From Flavilitoribacter nigricans DSM 23189 = NBRC 102662 (lineage in GTDB: Bacteria > Bacteroidota > Bacteroidia > Chitinophagales > Saprospiraceae): a stretch of 64,000 nucleotides of DNA. The position numbers and the translations under genes are program-made. Under the pieces are notes generated by a model. That model was not told the origin of the DNA. It saw nothing but the letters and a program-made list of their open reading frames with translations, and did no database searches. Every line of letters starts with the position of its first letter. Within the stretch, counting starts at the first letter, position 1. The DNA is taken from NCBI RefSeq assembly GCF_002646595.1, contig NZ_PDUD01000046.1, forward strand, positions 1 to 64,000, in the 5' to 3' direction. Below, one piece after another: positions 23,831 through 33,400 of the stretch.

Positions 23831-26704
23831 ATGCAAAAATTAATTTGCTTTCTTTTTCTTCTTTTGGGTTTCACCTCTGGTGTGAATACATTATTTGCGG
23901 AGACAAGGTGCTTTACCATATTAGAACAGGCATCCAATACAAATGACTATGAGGAGGCAGTTACTTTATATGCGAAATGCGATAAATGCCTTTCCGAATT
24001 ACTAAAGAAGAATACTTCACGCGATGGGTCCGCTGAAATTTATATGGAATTGTTCAATTCAAAAAATTTGCAACTGTATCTCTATAGCCTTAATAACAAA
24101 TTGAAAGAATGGGGAATGCTGATCGAACAGACCAAAACAGCATTGCCTGTATATCTTCAACACATCCCCGAAAGCCCTGACCGACGGGATATGCTTGCTT
24201 GGTTTAAGATATTGGAAACCAGTTATTATTACGAAAGAGGACTATTTAGAGACGCTAAGTCGATTGCAGCGGAAATTATAGCCGACCTGGAGCCATTACC
24301 GGTTGATGTGGTTGAACAGGATCGGGAAAATCTGGCCACTGCTTATAACTTTCTTGGGAAAATATATGCTGCATGGGGGGCACTACTGCAAGCAGAGAGC
24401 TGTTTTCTGAAAAGCATTGAATATCGGGGTGGGAAAAAGAATAGTTGGGCCTACAAGTTGCTTGGTGATCTTTATTTGGAGAAAAAGCCAGATGTAGCAG
24501 AGCGCTATTACAAACAAGCAAAAAACGAAATTGTGGGTATGTTACCTTCCTCCAATTCAGATGACAGTATTCGTTACCTAAATCGATTGAGAGAGATTTA
24601 CCTGAAATTAGCTATTCGATACGCCGACCGTAAACAATTTCAGTTGGCGAAAAATGCGCTGGATCACGCAGAAGAATTCGACAAAAAACTTGGTAGTAAA
24701 AATGCGCTTTATCGGATTCTTGCTCTGCGGGCCAGGATCTTTCGAGAAGAGAATGATGCAAAAAATGCCGCAAAATCTATAGACTTGGGCTTTATTTCTC
24801 TCCGTGATAATGGAAAAATTCAGCACTACGAGTTTGCAGAACTTCAATTAGAGAAGTCCAGGCTACTAATTGCGCTGGGACATGCTAAAGATGCATTATC
24901 TGAGTTGGATAAGGCCAAAGAAGTGTTAGCGCCAAACTTAAGCTTCGCTGCTGGAAGTATTTCGGCAGCTGGATTGGAAGCTCCGATTACTTTCCTAGAT
25001 CTCATCAAATTGCGTGTCGAAGTGCTCTATCAATTGAAGGTATTAGGTCAGGGGGAAGAAAGCTTATTACAGGACCTTTGGAATACGGCTAAGATCGGAG
25101 TTGATATCATCGATTCACTCAAGACCCAATTCCAATTTGAGGCCGACAAAACGTTAGTTTTGCAAAACTACAAAAGTATATTCGAATACCTCATCTGGGT
25201 AGGGAAAGAGCTTTGTGATCGTGGGAAATCGGACTATTGCGAGAAAGCGCTGATCACGGCCGACAAAAATAAGCATCTGCAGCTACTGGAAACCTTCAGA
25301 AAAAGGCGCTTGATGAATTTAGGAGATGCCTTGACGGGGCAATTGATACAAGAGATTATCTCACTGGAATCAGATATCCGGTTTTTACAGGATGGAACTT
25401 TAAAGAATCAGAAGTACATCGACTTGTTGAATAAAAAAGAAGCCAGTCTAAAGAGGCTGAAAGATTATAACCCTAAGGTATACTCAATGTTGTTTCAACC
25501 AGACTACATTACTATTGAAATGATCAGACAGACCCTGTTGTCGGAAGATGATCTGCTGATTGAATTTTTTGAAGGTGAAAAATACATCTTTACTTTTTTT
25601 ATGACCATCGATACCCTGCTCATCCATTCCTACGAGCGAAATAACCAAAGAAGTTACGAAAATAATATTAGAGTACTCCAGAACTCATTGCACACTGTTA
25701 ACAGCGATCTAAGTAGTATTCCGAAATTTCAGGAAGTCTCCTTTTGGGTGTATGAACATTTACTCCTCCCTCTGGGGGATTTTTCCCACAAATCTCATGT
25801 TATCATGATCCCTGATGAGACCATGACTAGTATACCTTTTGAGGTTATTCTCAATAACAAGATCGAAGATCGGGAAATTAGGTGGCAGGATCTGGTGCCC
25901 AATTATCTCGTCCAACATTATAGTTTCACTTATTTGTATTCATTAAATGTCTTAAGGGAAAATAACCAGGGTAGATCAAAAGAGAAGTCTACAAAGTTTG
26001 CAACATTCACTTCAAAATACTTAACTCGCAATCTTAAAGCATCGGAAGAAGTTGCCAAGAACATAACCAGACAGCTTAATGGCAGTCTGCATACGAAAGT
26101 TACTAAAAAGCAATTCCTGGAATATGTACAAGATTTGAATGCTTTTTTGCTGGTTGCGCACGCAGAATACGATGCAAAAAATCCTTTGGAGTCAAAAATT
26201 ATAATTTCCGATTCCCAAATAGGCGATACCCTGTATGCTTATGAGTTGTACCAGTATGAAATACCTGTTGACTTTAGTTTTTTCATGAACTGTGATCTGG
26301 ATCGCAAAGATCAGGGGAGACCCACCGGTGGACGATTCTTGCCCAACTTCACGCAATCTTTCAACTTTGCCGGGGTCAAAAGCGCCGTGATTTCCATTTG
26401 GGAAGCAACTGATGGAGCTTCCGGAGAGTTGATCGAATCCTTCTTCAATCAGCTTGATTCGCTTAAAATCTCGAAAGATCGGGCCTTGCAGCAAGCCAAG
26501 ATCCAGTACCTCGATTATTACAAAAACAAGGGCGATGGGGGTAAGCTCCAGCCTTACTACTGGGCGCATTTCATTCAACAAGGTAATCCTGATTACATTG
26601 ATTTGAGAACTAGACAGGACCCCGTAAAACTAATTTTAATAATACTTGGGGTGTTGCTTGCAATCCTCTTTTTCCTCAGCAGAAAAAAATCAGCCACCTC
26701 CTAG
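23831..26704 (+). CDS. Membrane-anchored TPR-CHAT domain protease
   Basis: A 957-residue protein with a signal peptide (LICFLFLLLGFTSGVNTLFAE). Residues about 30-450 are TPR helices. The C-terminal part is a CHAT domain (caspase HetF associated with TPRs): the catalytic His sits in LLVAHAEYD (His777) and the catalytic Cys in FFMNCDLD (Cys821), followed by the typical FNFAGVKSAVISIWEATD. The usual HG after the His is HA here. A C-terminal helix (LILIILGVLLAILFFL) with a basic RKK tail anchors it, so the protease faces the periplasm. CHAT proteases cut specific partner proteins after a signal relayed through the TPRs. The sigma factor, anti-sigma-like protein and lipoprotein genes upstream suggest a regulated surface response. 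Confidence 0.88.
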   Translation: MQKLICFLFLLLGFTSGVNTLFAETRCFTILEQASNTNDYEEAVTLYAKCDKCLSELLKKNTSRDGSAEIYMELFNSKNLQLYLYSLNNKLKEWGMLIEQTKTALPVYLQHIPESPDRRDMLAWFKILETSYYYERGLFRDAKSIAAEIIADLEPLPVDVVEQDRENLATAYNFLGKIYAAWGALLQAESCFLKSIEYRGGKKNSWAYKLLGDLYLEKKPDVAERYYKQAKNEIVGMLPSSNSDDSIRYLNRLREIYLKLAIRYADRKQFQLAKNALDHAEEFDKKLGSKNALYRILALRARIFREENDAKNAAKSIDLGFISLRDNGKIQHYEFAELQLEKSRLLIALGHAKDALSELDKAKEVLAPNLSFAAGSISAAGLEAPITFLDLIKLRVEVLYQLKVLGQGEESLLQDLWNTAKIGVDIIDSLKTQFQFEADKTLVLQNYKSIFEYLIWVGKELCDRGKSDYCEKALITADKNKHLQLLETFRKRRLMNLGDALTGQLIQEIISLESDIRFLQDGTLKNQKYIDLLNKKEASLKRLKDYNPKVYSMLFQPDYITIEMIRQTLLSEDDLLIEFFEGEKYIFTFFMTIDTLLIHSYERNNQRSYENNIRVLQNSLHTVNSDLSSIPKFQEVSFWVYEHLLLPLGDFSHKSHVIMIPDETMTSIPFEVILNNKIEDREIRWQDLVPNYLVQHYSFTYLYSLNVLRENNQGRSKEKSTKFATFTSKYLTRNLKASEEVAKNITRQLNGSLHTKVTKKQFLEYVQDLNAFLLVAHAEYDAKNPLESKIIISDSQIGDTLYAYELYQYEIPVDFSFFMNCDLDRKDQGRPTGGRFLPNFTQSFNFAGVKSAVISIWEATDGASGELIESFFNQLDSLKISKDRALQQAKIQYLDYYKNKGDGGKLQPYYWAHFIQQGNPDYIDLRTRQDPVKLILIILGVLLAILFFLSRKKSATS

Positions 26705-26877
26705 GCCCTTATTATGTATGGAAGATAAAGCTGTGCTCCTTCTAATTACCAGTAATTGATTTAAAACAATAATCAGTCAGGCAAATTCCGGCCAAACATC
26801 GTTTTGATGACCTCAGGACGGGAGGGCTTGCTTTGCCTTGACAGTGGCGATCAAGGATGGTATTAAATCTTTCGATC

Positions 26878-27744
26878 ATGAATTCAACACAAAAGTATGT
26901 TATCAGTATACTACTTCCGGTCCTTGCCATCTCTTGTCAGTATACAAAACAGGAGCTGCAACCGGACTGCGCCCTCCACCTCATACCGTCAACAGAAACC
27001 GTGACCGACAGCCTGACCCAGGAATGGAGTAATGTGCTCACCTTCAATATTAATACACTGATGCCTGGAAAACTTCAGCTGTCGGCAGTTGATTCCTTGC
27101 GATTGAGCCATGTTAAACACGAGTTGCACCGGAAAAACTTTCACTTCGATGCGGAAGATATAGCCCGGCACAATCAATTTGTACTAGCTTATTGTCCACT
27201 TCTTGTACTTTTAGACAGCTTGATCGCTCCGGAAGACCAGAAGCAGAAACGGGAGCGACTGTACCAGATACTTGAGCAGTATCTGGATCTTGTAATGACC
27301 AGGATACAACCGCCCGAAACCCCAAAAAATCAACCCACCGCTCCGCGCATTTCACTGGTCAGGATCGAACCCAATATTTCTACGATGGGCCCGCTGGAAG
27401 TACCCTTAAGTAGGCAGTTCTTGGATGGTCTGCTATTGCCAGGCCATCAGATTACCAGTCGGGAAGATGAGGTGATTTCCCACCGAATAAAGATTCATTT
27501 CAGTGGAGGCATCGTATCAAGCGGCGTAAACCTTCACCGGCTGGAACCAGGTTACGTTCAGGTTTTGCTGGACGGTCTGATGTGTCTGTGCAAAGAGGAA
27601 GAACAGGCAGCCCTGCACCTTCCAATGCCCACTCAGTATAGTTCTGAGGCAAATCAAAAACAAGTTCTGGCCAGCAGGCTGGTTGAACTGCTGCAACTAC
27701 AGCGGGAATTGATCTATCGCATCATTGAAAAGTGCATAGCATGA
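26878..27744 (+). CDS. Lipoprotein of unknown function
   Basis: A 288-residue protein. The ATG at 26878 yields a lipoprotein signal peptide (YVISILLPVLAISC) with the modified Cys near residue 20. The mature protein is mainly helical and shows no family I know; one segment (SHRIKIHFSGGIVSSGVNLH) is beta-like. It lies 173 bases after the CHAT gene and overlaps the next gene by four bases (ATGA), so it is translationally coupled to it. The position suggests an envelope component working with the next two proteins. Confidence 0.65.
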   Translation: MNSTQKYVISILLPVLAISCQYTKQELQPDCALHLIPSTETVTDSLTQEWSNVLTFNINTLMPGKLQLSAVDSLRLSHVKHELHRKNFHFDAEDIARHNQFVLAYCPLLVLLDSLIAPEDQKQKRERLYQILEQYLDLVMTRIQPPETPKNQPTAPRISLVRIEPNISTMGPLEVPLSRQFLDGLLLPGHQITSREDEVISHRIKIHFSGGIVSSGVNLHRLEPGYVQVLLDGLMCLCKEEEQAALHLPMPTQYSSEANQKQVLASRLVELLQLQRELIYRIIEKCIA

Positions 27745-29498
27745 AGTATTGGCTTACACTGTTTTATGGATTCTTTTGTCCCATAAGTCTTTTAATGGCA
27801 CAACCGGGGCAGCGGATTATCCTGTATACGGGAGATTCTCCCTTGCTGCTACCCTTTATCCAGGAAAGTCTGGAAGAAATGACTGACGTGGAAACGAAAA
27901 AACCGCTCTTCGCTCACGTCAGCAATCTGACCCAGGTTATCCGAGACGAGGCAGCCATGCTGGGACTGTATGACCAGCTCTTGAAAATTGCTGAAAAAGA
28001 GGGGCTGAATGTTGCTTTTGAAGTATTTCCCGATACGCTGAAAAAACGGCTGATCCATTCACTTCAACAACACGATCTTTTCCTAAAGGTCGATGTCACT
28101 GGTGAGTACCCCATCCAGAATTATTATTTCAGGCTTTATGAGATTGGGAAGGGAAAGGCATTGATAATGTCCAGTGGGAAGGGGGTGGCGTTGGAGCGAC
28201 TGATTATAGATCTTACCCAACAATTTCATAATGCTCTGGCCGAAGATTTTCTCTTGGTTCGTCAAGCAGAGGGCCGCTTCAAGGAGGATATTCCTAAACT
28301 ATTGAAGGGAATTTTCCCTCGAAGTCATCATTGGCCAGAGGCAGTCATTAAGGTCGATACCGGAAGACTCAATGGTCGAATAGGATACCGCAGGGAAGGA
28401 AATAAAGATGAGATTGTATTATACGCAGCAGTAGGGGATACCATTTTTCTCGATGCTTATCTTTCCAGGTTTCAGGGAATGCCGGCAGCGCTGGATTACC
28501 ATTGGCTCATACAGCGGCACTCGAAACCCGACCTGAAATTGCAGCTCCATAACCGGGGAATGACCTGCTATGTGATTCCAGAAGAAACCGGCTGCTTTAC
28601 AGTGGAACTCGAGCTCCATGATGGTATAAAGTCTGTCGACAGCCTGGGGCTTACGCATGATGAATTAAAAGTCATGGCCACGGCTACTCCAAAATTTACC
28701 GTTTTGCCGCAAGCGATTTATTCTCGCGCTTACCGCAGATTTGGCGAGCTTTACTCAAAAGGCATTGCCTCATCATCTGAAGGACTACTTGTGGGAGACC
28801 TCTCCGGTATGACGTTTAAGCAGATCGTTTCCGGAAAATCCATGCCGATCGAACTGATCGATCCGGCACCTGATTCTGCTAGGTTCAGGCTCCAGTACCC
28901 TGGCGCCTCCTTTTATGGTGAAGTCCTAATCGAAGGCAGCACAGCCGAAGGTGTGACCAACCACAAGGCAATCACCTGGTTACATCGCGTTTTTGAACCG
29001 GTTTATTTCGGCCTGTCTATGGCACAGAACGGGATCACACTCGATCCGGGTGACACACAACGCCAGGTCGTCCGCACTTTTCTTGAGCCCAAACTTTCCC
29101 TGTCCCTGCATCTGTCCGATTTCATAGATATAGGACTATACGTCCCTTATGTAAAACTAAACTGGGAGGATCAACCCCAAGGCCTGATCCAGGTTAATGC
29201 CTTGCCGGAATTAGAGATCGCTTGTCGATATCGTCGAGAATTAGGGAGTATTTCAGCTATCGGTAATTTGCGCTTTCTACAGTTGAATTATACAGACCGA
29301 AATGAAATATGGAGTATCCCGGGACTGAAAGTACAGCTTGGTCTCAGTTTGTTTAGGGGATCGGTAGATTGCAACTTTGCCCTGGGCATGTTCAACTGGG
29401 TGCCGAGGCATACGCTATTGGCCGGATTTCACGAATATTTCTCCACTGGGTTTACGTATCACATCACTCATAAAAGTATGACCTATCATGACTACTAA
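27741..29498 (+). CDS. Large envelope protein with possible C-terminal beta-barrel
   Basis: A 585-residue protein. The ATG at 27741 overlaps the previous stop and gives a signal peptide (YWLTLFYGFFCPISLLMAQ). The N-terminal half is alpha/beta (QRIILYTGDSPLLLPFIQES). The middle has beta-rich stretches that could be Ig-like (VYVIPEETG-type strands, CFTVELELHDG). The last 150 residues alternate hydrophobic and polar residues in strands (LSLHLSDFIDIGLYVPYVKL, AIGNLRFLQLNY), as in outer-membrane beta structure. I do not recognise the family. It overlaps the next gene by 11 bases, so the three proteins from 26878 to 30183 are probably made together. Confidence 0.6.
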   Translation: MKYWLTLFYGFFCPISLLMAQPGQRIILYTGDSPLLLPFIQESLEEMTDVETKKPLFAHVSNLTQVIRDEAAMLGLYDQLLKIAEKEGLNVAFEVFPDTLKKRLIHSLQQHDLFLKVDVTGEYPIQNYYFRLYEIGKGKALIMSSGKGVALERLIIDLTQQFHNALAEDFLLVRQAEGRFKEDIPKLLKGIFPRSHHWPEAVIKVDTGRLNGRIGYRREGNKDEIVLYAAVGDTIFLDAYLSRFQGMPAALDYHWLIQRHSKPDLKLQLHNRGMTCYVIPEETGCFTVELELHDGIKSVDSLGLTHDELKVMATATPKFTVLPQAIYSRAYRRFGELYSKGIASSSEGLLVGDLSGMTFKQIVSGKSMPIELIDPAPDSARFRLQYPGASFYGEVLIEGSTAEGVTNHKAITWLHRVFEPVYFGLSMAQNGITLDPGDTQRQVVRTFLEPKLSLSLHLSDFIDIGLYVPYVKLNWEDQPQGLIQVNALPELEIACRYRRELGSISAIGNLRFLQLNYTDRNEIWSIPGLKVQLGLSLFRGSVDCNFALGMFNWVPRHTLLAGFHEYFSTGFTYHITHKSMTYHDY

Positions 29499-30183
29499 TA
29501 CCGTGATTCGACGCCTTTACCTAGGCTTATTCTCCATACTATTGGCGCTAAATACCAATGCTCAGGACAAGCTACATAAGGAATGCTGTAGATTACCATT
29601 AAGCGCCTATTTTATTTTTGGTGTGAGCTTCAATGGTGATCAAATTAAAGATATCAATGACCGTAACTTCGCCGATACGGTGTTCAAAAAGTTATCCGGC
29701 CCCTATGCCGGTATACGGACAAGCGTACCTCTTTTGAGAAGAATCCGCCTCGAATGCCAGGTTATATATCACTGGAAACGATACCATTCTGTTGAAGATA
29801 GCTTTTCTGTAAGTATGAAAATAAAAGATCTGGAGGTTATTCCTATGCTTTTAATTCCACTGGGTAATGATCCGAAATTTCCCATCCACTTGGCAGTCGG
29901 ACTAGAACTGAATATCAATCTTCTGCGGGAAGCAAAAGCGCTGATCAATAATAAGCCCGTGCTAAGTGATAAATGGGGAAAAAAACCTTTATCTGGCGAA
30001 TTGATGAGTGGTATTAATCTGCATTTGCACCGATACTTCAATGTGGAGATTCGGGCCGGTTGTCGCTTTACTGATATTCGTTCGAAGAGCAACATGGGAG
30101 ATTTTGATATGGATCGGAGCCGGATATCGGTGAACATTGGCGGGTACTTCACACTTTTTTCCGAAAAGGCATTATCTAATTGA
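29488..30183 (+). CDS. Small outer-membrane beta-barrel protein
   Basis: A 231-residue protein with a signal peptide (LYLGLFSILLALNTNAQ). The rest consists of amphipathic beta strands (YAGIRTSVPLLRRIRLECQVIY, LEVIPMLLIPLG, FNVEIRAGCRFTDIR) and ends in a strand with an aromatic pair (SVNIGGYFTLF), as in the OmpA-like or PorT-like eight-stranded barrels of Bacteroidota. Its start lies inside the previous gene, so it is coupled to that gene. It is the last gene of the cluster that begins with the sigma factor. Confidence 0.7.
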   Translation: MTTNTVIRRLYLGLFSILLALNTNAQDKLHKECCRLPLSAYFIFGVSFNGDQIKDINDRNFADTVFKKLSGPYAGIRTSVPLLRRIRLECQVIYHWKRYHSVEDSFSVSMKIKDLEVIPMLLIPLGNDPKFPIHLAVGLELNINLLREAKALINNKPVLSDKWGKKPLSGELMSGINLHLHRYFNVEIRAGCRFTDIRSKSNMGDFDMDRSRISVNIGGYFTLFSEKALSN

Positions 30184-30454
30184 TCTATTCCAGGCCAGTT
30201 AACAATGTAATTTGGGAAGAATGATGCTTATCTTAAATAATCAAGTTTAAGGCAAGTTTTATATAAATGCAATTTAATGCCAACATGGCTAAGCCAGGCA
30301 ATAAGATTAAATAATTCCTACTTGAAGACACTTCAAAGAGTTTTGCGAATTAAATCTTCTCCAAAAGTTCTTCTTGCAATTGCCATTAGAGATGTAATTA
30401 ACAAGAGGAAGGATGTTGTCTGTTATCGGTAATAAAATAACAAAACCTTTAATT
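30184..30454. other. Leader region of the RHS genes
   Basis: AT-rich, with no gene. The ATG at 30455 follows an A-rich stretch typical of Bacteroidota start regions. I see no strong promoter box. Confidence 0.4.
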
Positions 30455-33400
30455 ATGTTTCTCCATCTAGAACTCATTTCCCGTAGCATAGAACTTAAAC
30501 TGATCTGCTTTCTTCCTATCTGGCTACTTTTTTCCTACACTGCCCTGTGTCAGACCGGCGGACCGACTCAGCCGGAAGTGCAAACATTTGAGCCCCTCAG
30601 CACCACGGAGTTGGTAGACCCCTTTACCGGGGATTTTACTTATAATATCCCATTACTGGATGTGGGCGGATACCCGATCAATCTGATCTATAAATCGGGG
30701 ATCACGATGGACCAGGAAGCAAGCTGGGTAGGATTAGGATGGAATTTAAACCCCGGAGTTATCAACCGGCAGGTGCGGGGTCTACCTGATGATTTTGCTG
30801 GAGATATTCTGGAAAAGCAGATGAACATAAAAGATAATGAGACCTGGGGAGGAACAGTAGGTGTCGACCTTGAAATTTTTGGCTTTGAAACCGATTATCT
30901 CAAGATAGGGGAAAAAATTGGAGTAAACTATAATAATTATCGGGGTTGGGGCTATGAGAAGGGGCTAAGTGCGGGTTTACGGGCATCCGAAAACTCGAAA
31001 CCGTTTTTAACGGCTGGGTTAGGTTACTCTTCCAATAATGGCGTAAATGCTTCTCTTGGCCTGTCCGTTTCCCAAAAAATAAATGCGAGTCAGAGCACCG
31101 CCGCTTTGGGAGGTAATATCGGCGTAGATTATAATTCCCGGAGTGGGACGGTATCCCTTAATTTGATGGGGGGCTTTCAAAACAGCTGGAATAACGGCGC
31201 TCAAGGAAGTGGATCTTTTGGAACAAAACTTTCTTTTGCTTCTCCAACTTACACCCCGAGCTTCCCGGTGCCGATGGCCGACCAGTCGTATGCTTTTGCC
31301 CTAAAAGTCGGAGCCGAAGTTTTCGGCACGACTGGAAATCCGTTGGATATCGCAGGCTATTATTCTAAACAACGACTGGCGAAAAGAAGCGAAAGAATCC
31401 GTGCATATGGCTATTTGTTCGCGGAAAAATCGCGAAATGCCAGCCGAGTTTTGCATGATTTCAATCGGGAAAAAGATGGCAATTTCTACGCCAAACAGAA
31501 AAACCTGCCGCTAGCCTATCACACTTATGATCTCTATATGGTCAGCGGCCAAGGCATCAACGGCATGTTCCGGCCCCATCGCTCCGATATCGGTACCGTT
31601 TATGATGCAGTAAACAGTACCGGCGGCCTGGAGGATCCGAATATTTCCGGTGGATTGGAAATCGGAAGTGGCCAACTTTTTAAAGTCGGCGGGAACCTTT
31701 CGGTCACTACCATTAATCGCTATGGAGGGATCTGGAAGCAAGGCAATCCAATCCAGGAAAAATTACTGTTTAATACTTCCGAAGGCAAAGGGCCGTTGTA
31801 CGAACCGTTTTATTTCAAGCAGGTCGGCGAAACTACCGCCCTACAAAATCCGGACCAATATAACGATTGGAAAGAGGAAGCTCCCATTGCGGTGCTCCTG
31901 AATGGCCAAAGAACATCCAACGCGCTGCAAGCAGTATATTCAAACCGAACCACGAACTTCAATATTGGAGGACTTAGTAATTTTCTATCGAAAAGAGTGT
32001 CCCGAAATATTAATTTTTCGACGCTTACGGCCGCTGAGGCAAGGGTTGCCGGTTTGGAGAAACGTATTTTCGATTATGCCCCGTATATTAATAGCCGACA
32101 CCGAACTCAGCTTAATTTGGAACAGCCCAATGTGGGGGTAGATATTTCTCATCATGTATCCGAGATTACAGTCACGCGAGAAGACGGCGTTCGCTTCGTT
32201 TATGGTCTTCCTACTTATAATATAGTTAAGAAAGAGGTCTCTTTTAACATAAGTGCCGGCCCGGATGCATCGCCGGAAGTGACCGACGGCCTGGTTGATT
32301 TCTCATTCGGCAATGACGACACACCTGAAAATAAACGCGGGAAAAGTCATTTCTTTGAAAGTGTTACCACTCCCCCTTATGCTTATGCCTATCGGCTTAC
32401 CGCCATGTTGTCTCCTGACTATATTGACCTTACCGGAAACGGCCCAACCCCCGACGATCTGGGTACCTATACCCGTTTCAACTACGACCGGGTGCATCAG
32501 CACTACAAATGGCGTAGTCCGATGGGAGCGGGACAAGCCTTCTATCTAGAAGGAAAATCCGCAGACTTTGAAGATGACCTGGCCTCTTACCTGTATGGTG
32601 AAAAGGAGATCTGGTACCTGCATTCGATCCAAACGAAGAATTATGAGGCCCGGTTTATTACCTCCGACAGAGAAGATGGTATTGCAGTGGAAGATGCTTC
32701 CGGAAAATTGCCTAGTGGAACGAATATTGACCGGCTACGTAAGCTGGATCGCATCGAATTATATACGGCTTCTGAATTGCGAACGAATGGTAGGAGTCCG
32801 GTACCCATCAAAACTGTTCATTTTAGTTATAATTATTCACTATGTCAGAATGTTCCCAACAGTATCGCAAGGAATAAAGGGAAGCTCACATTAAAGGAAA
32901 TCAGTATTACCTATCAGGAATCTGATAAAGGGAGGTTCAGCCCTTATCGCTTTAATTATAACGGTCTCAACCCGGATTACAACCAACAAAACAGCGACCG
33001 TTGGGCCACCTTTAAACAAAGTGATCCCGAACTTTCCAATACCAGATTTCCCTATAGCCGGCAACCCGATCGACAACTGGCCGACCAGGAAGCTGCCGCC
33101 TGGCACCTTACGGATATTTCACTTCCCAATGGCGGCAAGCTGAATATCGAGTACGAAGCCGATGACTATGCCTATGTGCAGAATAAAAACGCACAGATAA
33201 TGGTTCCGGTAGTTGGTACCGGTGCAGGCCCCGAATTGCAGGCAGGGACATTGAGTCTTTATGACGGCGAACGCAATTTCTCCTATTTCTTTTTCGATTT
33301 GCTGAAGCCGATCGCTGATGATGAACCGGAAAAATTGGATGGCTATTTTGAAAATATTGAAGAATTGTATATCAATGCCCAGGTCCGGATAAGGGACGAC

